DNA of 6,255 nt from an uncultured Lachnospiraceae bacterium (GTDB lineage Bacteria > Bacillota > Clostridia > Lachnospirales > Lachnospiraceae), in assembly GCA_910588285.1 (NCBI GenBank), contig CAJUQB010000168.1, positions 1-6,255 on the forward strand. Direction: 5' to 3'. This document shows, piece by piece, positions 5,598 to 6,255 of this stretch (its first letter is position 1; each line of letters starts with the position of its first letter). Made by a program: the position numbers and the translations under genes. The notes beneath the pieces were generated by a model, which saw nothing but the letters and a program-made list of their open reading frames with translations, made no database searches and was not told the DNA's origin.

Positions 5598-5972
5598 ATG
5601 GCTGACAACAAATTTTCCCGCAGCCAGAGCCTGATGGCAAGCTGCGTCCCGATGACCACCCTGCAGTCCATCCTCGGTGGAAAATGGAAGATTCTCATTG
5701 TGTGGTACATCGCTGTATATAAGGTCCAGAGGTTCGGGGAACTGCAAAGGAGGATCGGAGACGAGATCACAAAGTCAACGCTGACAAAGCAGCTCCGGGA
5801 ACTGGAAAACGACGGCTGGATCAACCGCCAGATTTACCAGGAGATACCGCCCAAGGTGGAATATACTCTTACGGAGCTGGCCGAGAGCTTCGTCCCCATC
5901 CTGGAACAGATGAAGGAATGGAGCGAAGTACACCTGTGCCGTCCCAGGCTTGCAGCGGAGGAGGAAAAGTAG
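5598..5972 (+). CDS. HxlR-family winged-helix transcription regulator
   Basis: A 124-residue DNA-binding protein with a single HxlR domain, of normal length for the family (about 100-130). Visible landmarks in order: Cys16 with the following PMTTL segment, LGGKWKILIVWYI at 26-38, the RFGELQRRIG helix at 45-54, the recognition-helix stretch TKSTLTKQLRELENDGWI at 58-75, the wing PPKVEYTLTELAES at 84-97, then a C-terminal dimerisation helix. Cys16 occupies the conserved N-terminal cysteine position that senses oxidants or quinones in relatives such as YodB, CatR and HypR; a second cysteine, Cys114, lies in the C-terminal helix region, as in two-cysteine sensors. It is transcribed divergently from the metK-pyrD operon and shares the control region with it, so it likely regulates itself and that operon. 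The ligand or signal is not known. The gene is a little lower in GC than the operon, at about 52-57% in sampled lines. Confidence 0.93.
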   Translation: MADNKFSRSQSLMASCVPMTTLQSILGGKWKILIVWYIAVYKVQRFGELQRRIGDEITKSTLTKQLRELENDGWINRQIYQEIPPKVEYTLTELAESFVPILEQMKEWSEVHLCRPRLAAEEEK

Positions 5973-6005
5973 GGGATCCATGTGTATTGCTAAAATCCGT
6001 ACAGA

Positions 6006-6038
6006 AAAGACGCTTCACTTGCTCTGGCAGCCGTCTTT
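6006..6038 (+). terminator. Imperfect hairpin downstream of the HxlR gene
   Basis: AAAGACG (6006-6012) pairs with CGTCTTT (6032-6038), seven perfect pairs with a 19-base loop that can pair further through a CT/AG step with one bulge. It lies about 34 bases after the stop at 5972. The tail TCTTC is only weakly U-rich, so this may be a helper structure and the next hairpin the main terminator. Confidence 0.4.
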
Positions 6039-6055
6039 CTTCATTGGTATACAAT

Positions 6056-6092
6056 AAGGGAACCAGCCTATCCCTGCCGGTTCCCTTTTATC
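6056..6092 (+). terminator. Rho-independent terminator after the HxlR gene
   Basis: AAGGGAACC (6056-6064) and GGTTCCCTT (6079-6087) form nine perfect pairs around a 14-base loop, followed by TTTATC. This is a textbook intrinsic terminator for the rightward unit. In the other direction the stem is followed by the less U-rich ATTGTATACC, so it could also weakly stop the minus-strand gene entering from the right; the two genes converge here. Confidence 0.8.
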
Positions 6093-6166
6093 GTTTGTGC
6101 TTTATTGGTTTTCTTCGTATGGTTCAGATATATAAAGAACCACTTATGCAATAAATCCCACATGGT

Positions 6167-6255
6167 TTACTTATCCATGAAATCCCAAAACTGCTTATAA
6201 TCCAGATATCCTTTCAGATTCCCGGCATCATACTGCGTCTGCATAGCATCCTTTA
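6167..6255 (-). CDS. C-terminal end of an unidentified protein, cut by window edge
   Basis: The last 29 complete codons of a minus-strand gene are visible and end at the TAA at 6167-6169. The residues read KDAMQTQYDAGNLKGYLDYKQ and then FWDFMDK. The run is open and of natural composition, rich in aromatic and charged residues, which supports a real gene, but I do not recognise the family. The sampled DNA here is about 40% GC, well below the operon, so it belongs to a different compositional background. It faces the HxlR gene, with the terminator between them. Confidence 0.6.
   Translation of the reverse strand, partial: KDAMQTQYDAGNLKGYLDYKQFWDFMDK

Noticed and set aside
5495..5824. Minus-strand frame opposite the HxlR gene and control region
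   Set aside because: The plus-strand HxlR frame carries the full domain, a strong promoter and a strong ribosome site; the opposite frame has neither motif nor ribosome site and would span the operators.
6120..6142. TGGTTC/GAACCA hairpin, possible terminator of the right-edge gene
   Set aside because: Only six pairs with an 11-base AT-rich loop and no U-tract on either side; too weak to call.
5918..6154. Plus-strand frame of 78 residues after the HxlR gene
   Set aside because: It overlaps the HxlR gene in another frame and reads straight through both hairpins, including the intrinsic terminator, with no ribosome site.
1..6255. CRISPR arrays, tRNA or rRNA genes, insertion sequences
   Set aside because: No regularly spaced repeats, no tRNA cloverleaf or rRNA stretches, and no transposase or terminal inverted repeats were seen on reading both strands.

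Overview
The window looks like the chromosome or an integrated element of a Gram-positive anaerobe of the class Clostridia, plausibly a gut Lachnospiraceae-type organism. The grounds are strong AGGAGG-type ribosome sites before nearly every gene, the class 1B PyrK/PyrD dihydroorotate dehydrogenase, a DUF1934 (YwiB-like) gene, an HxlR regulator and an OmpR-type winged-helix protein of a kind common in these bacteria. I cannot name the species.

Layout, in the direction of transcription. A low-GC divergent control region (about 5412-5597) separates two units. Rightward is a short HxlR-family regulator gene (5598-5972) with a near-consensus promoter and, downstream, an intrinsic terminator. Leftward, on the minus strand, is a tight six-gene operon: DUF1934 protein, metK (S-adenosylmethionine synthetase), a radical SAM protein, nudC (NADH pyrophosphatase / NAD-cap hydrolase), pyrK and pyrD. 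Gaps are -4, 19, 15, -4 and -8 bp, so the genes are almost certainly co-transcribed and partly translationally coupled. After a 91-bp stretch following pyrD's start-distal end region (250-320 is the actual 71-bp gap) comes a winged-helix gene with no receiver domain, cut by the left edge. A minus-strand gene of unknown function enters at the right edge.

How the genes may work together. MetK makes SAM, the radical SAM protein consumes it, PyrK carries electrons from NADH through FAD and a [2Fe-2S] centre to PyrD, and NudC cleaves NAD(H). The set is therefore centred on SAM and NAD redox chemistry rather than on pyrimidine synthesis alone, and no other pyr gene is present. The divergent HxlR protein keeps an N-terminal cysteine in the position used for redox sensing by some family members, and AT-rich palindromes lie between the two promoters, so redox- or electrophile-responsive control of the operon is a reasonable hypothesis. 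Hand counts give about 60% or more GC in sampled lines of the operon against about 46% in the left flank and about 40% at the right edge, which suggests that the operon with its regulator is a transferable block.
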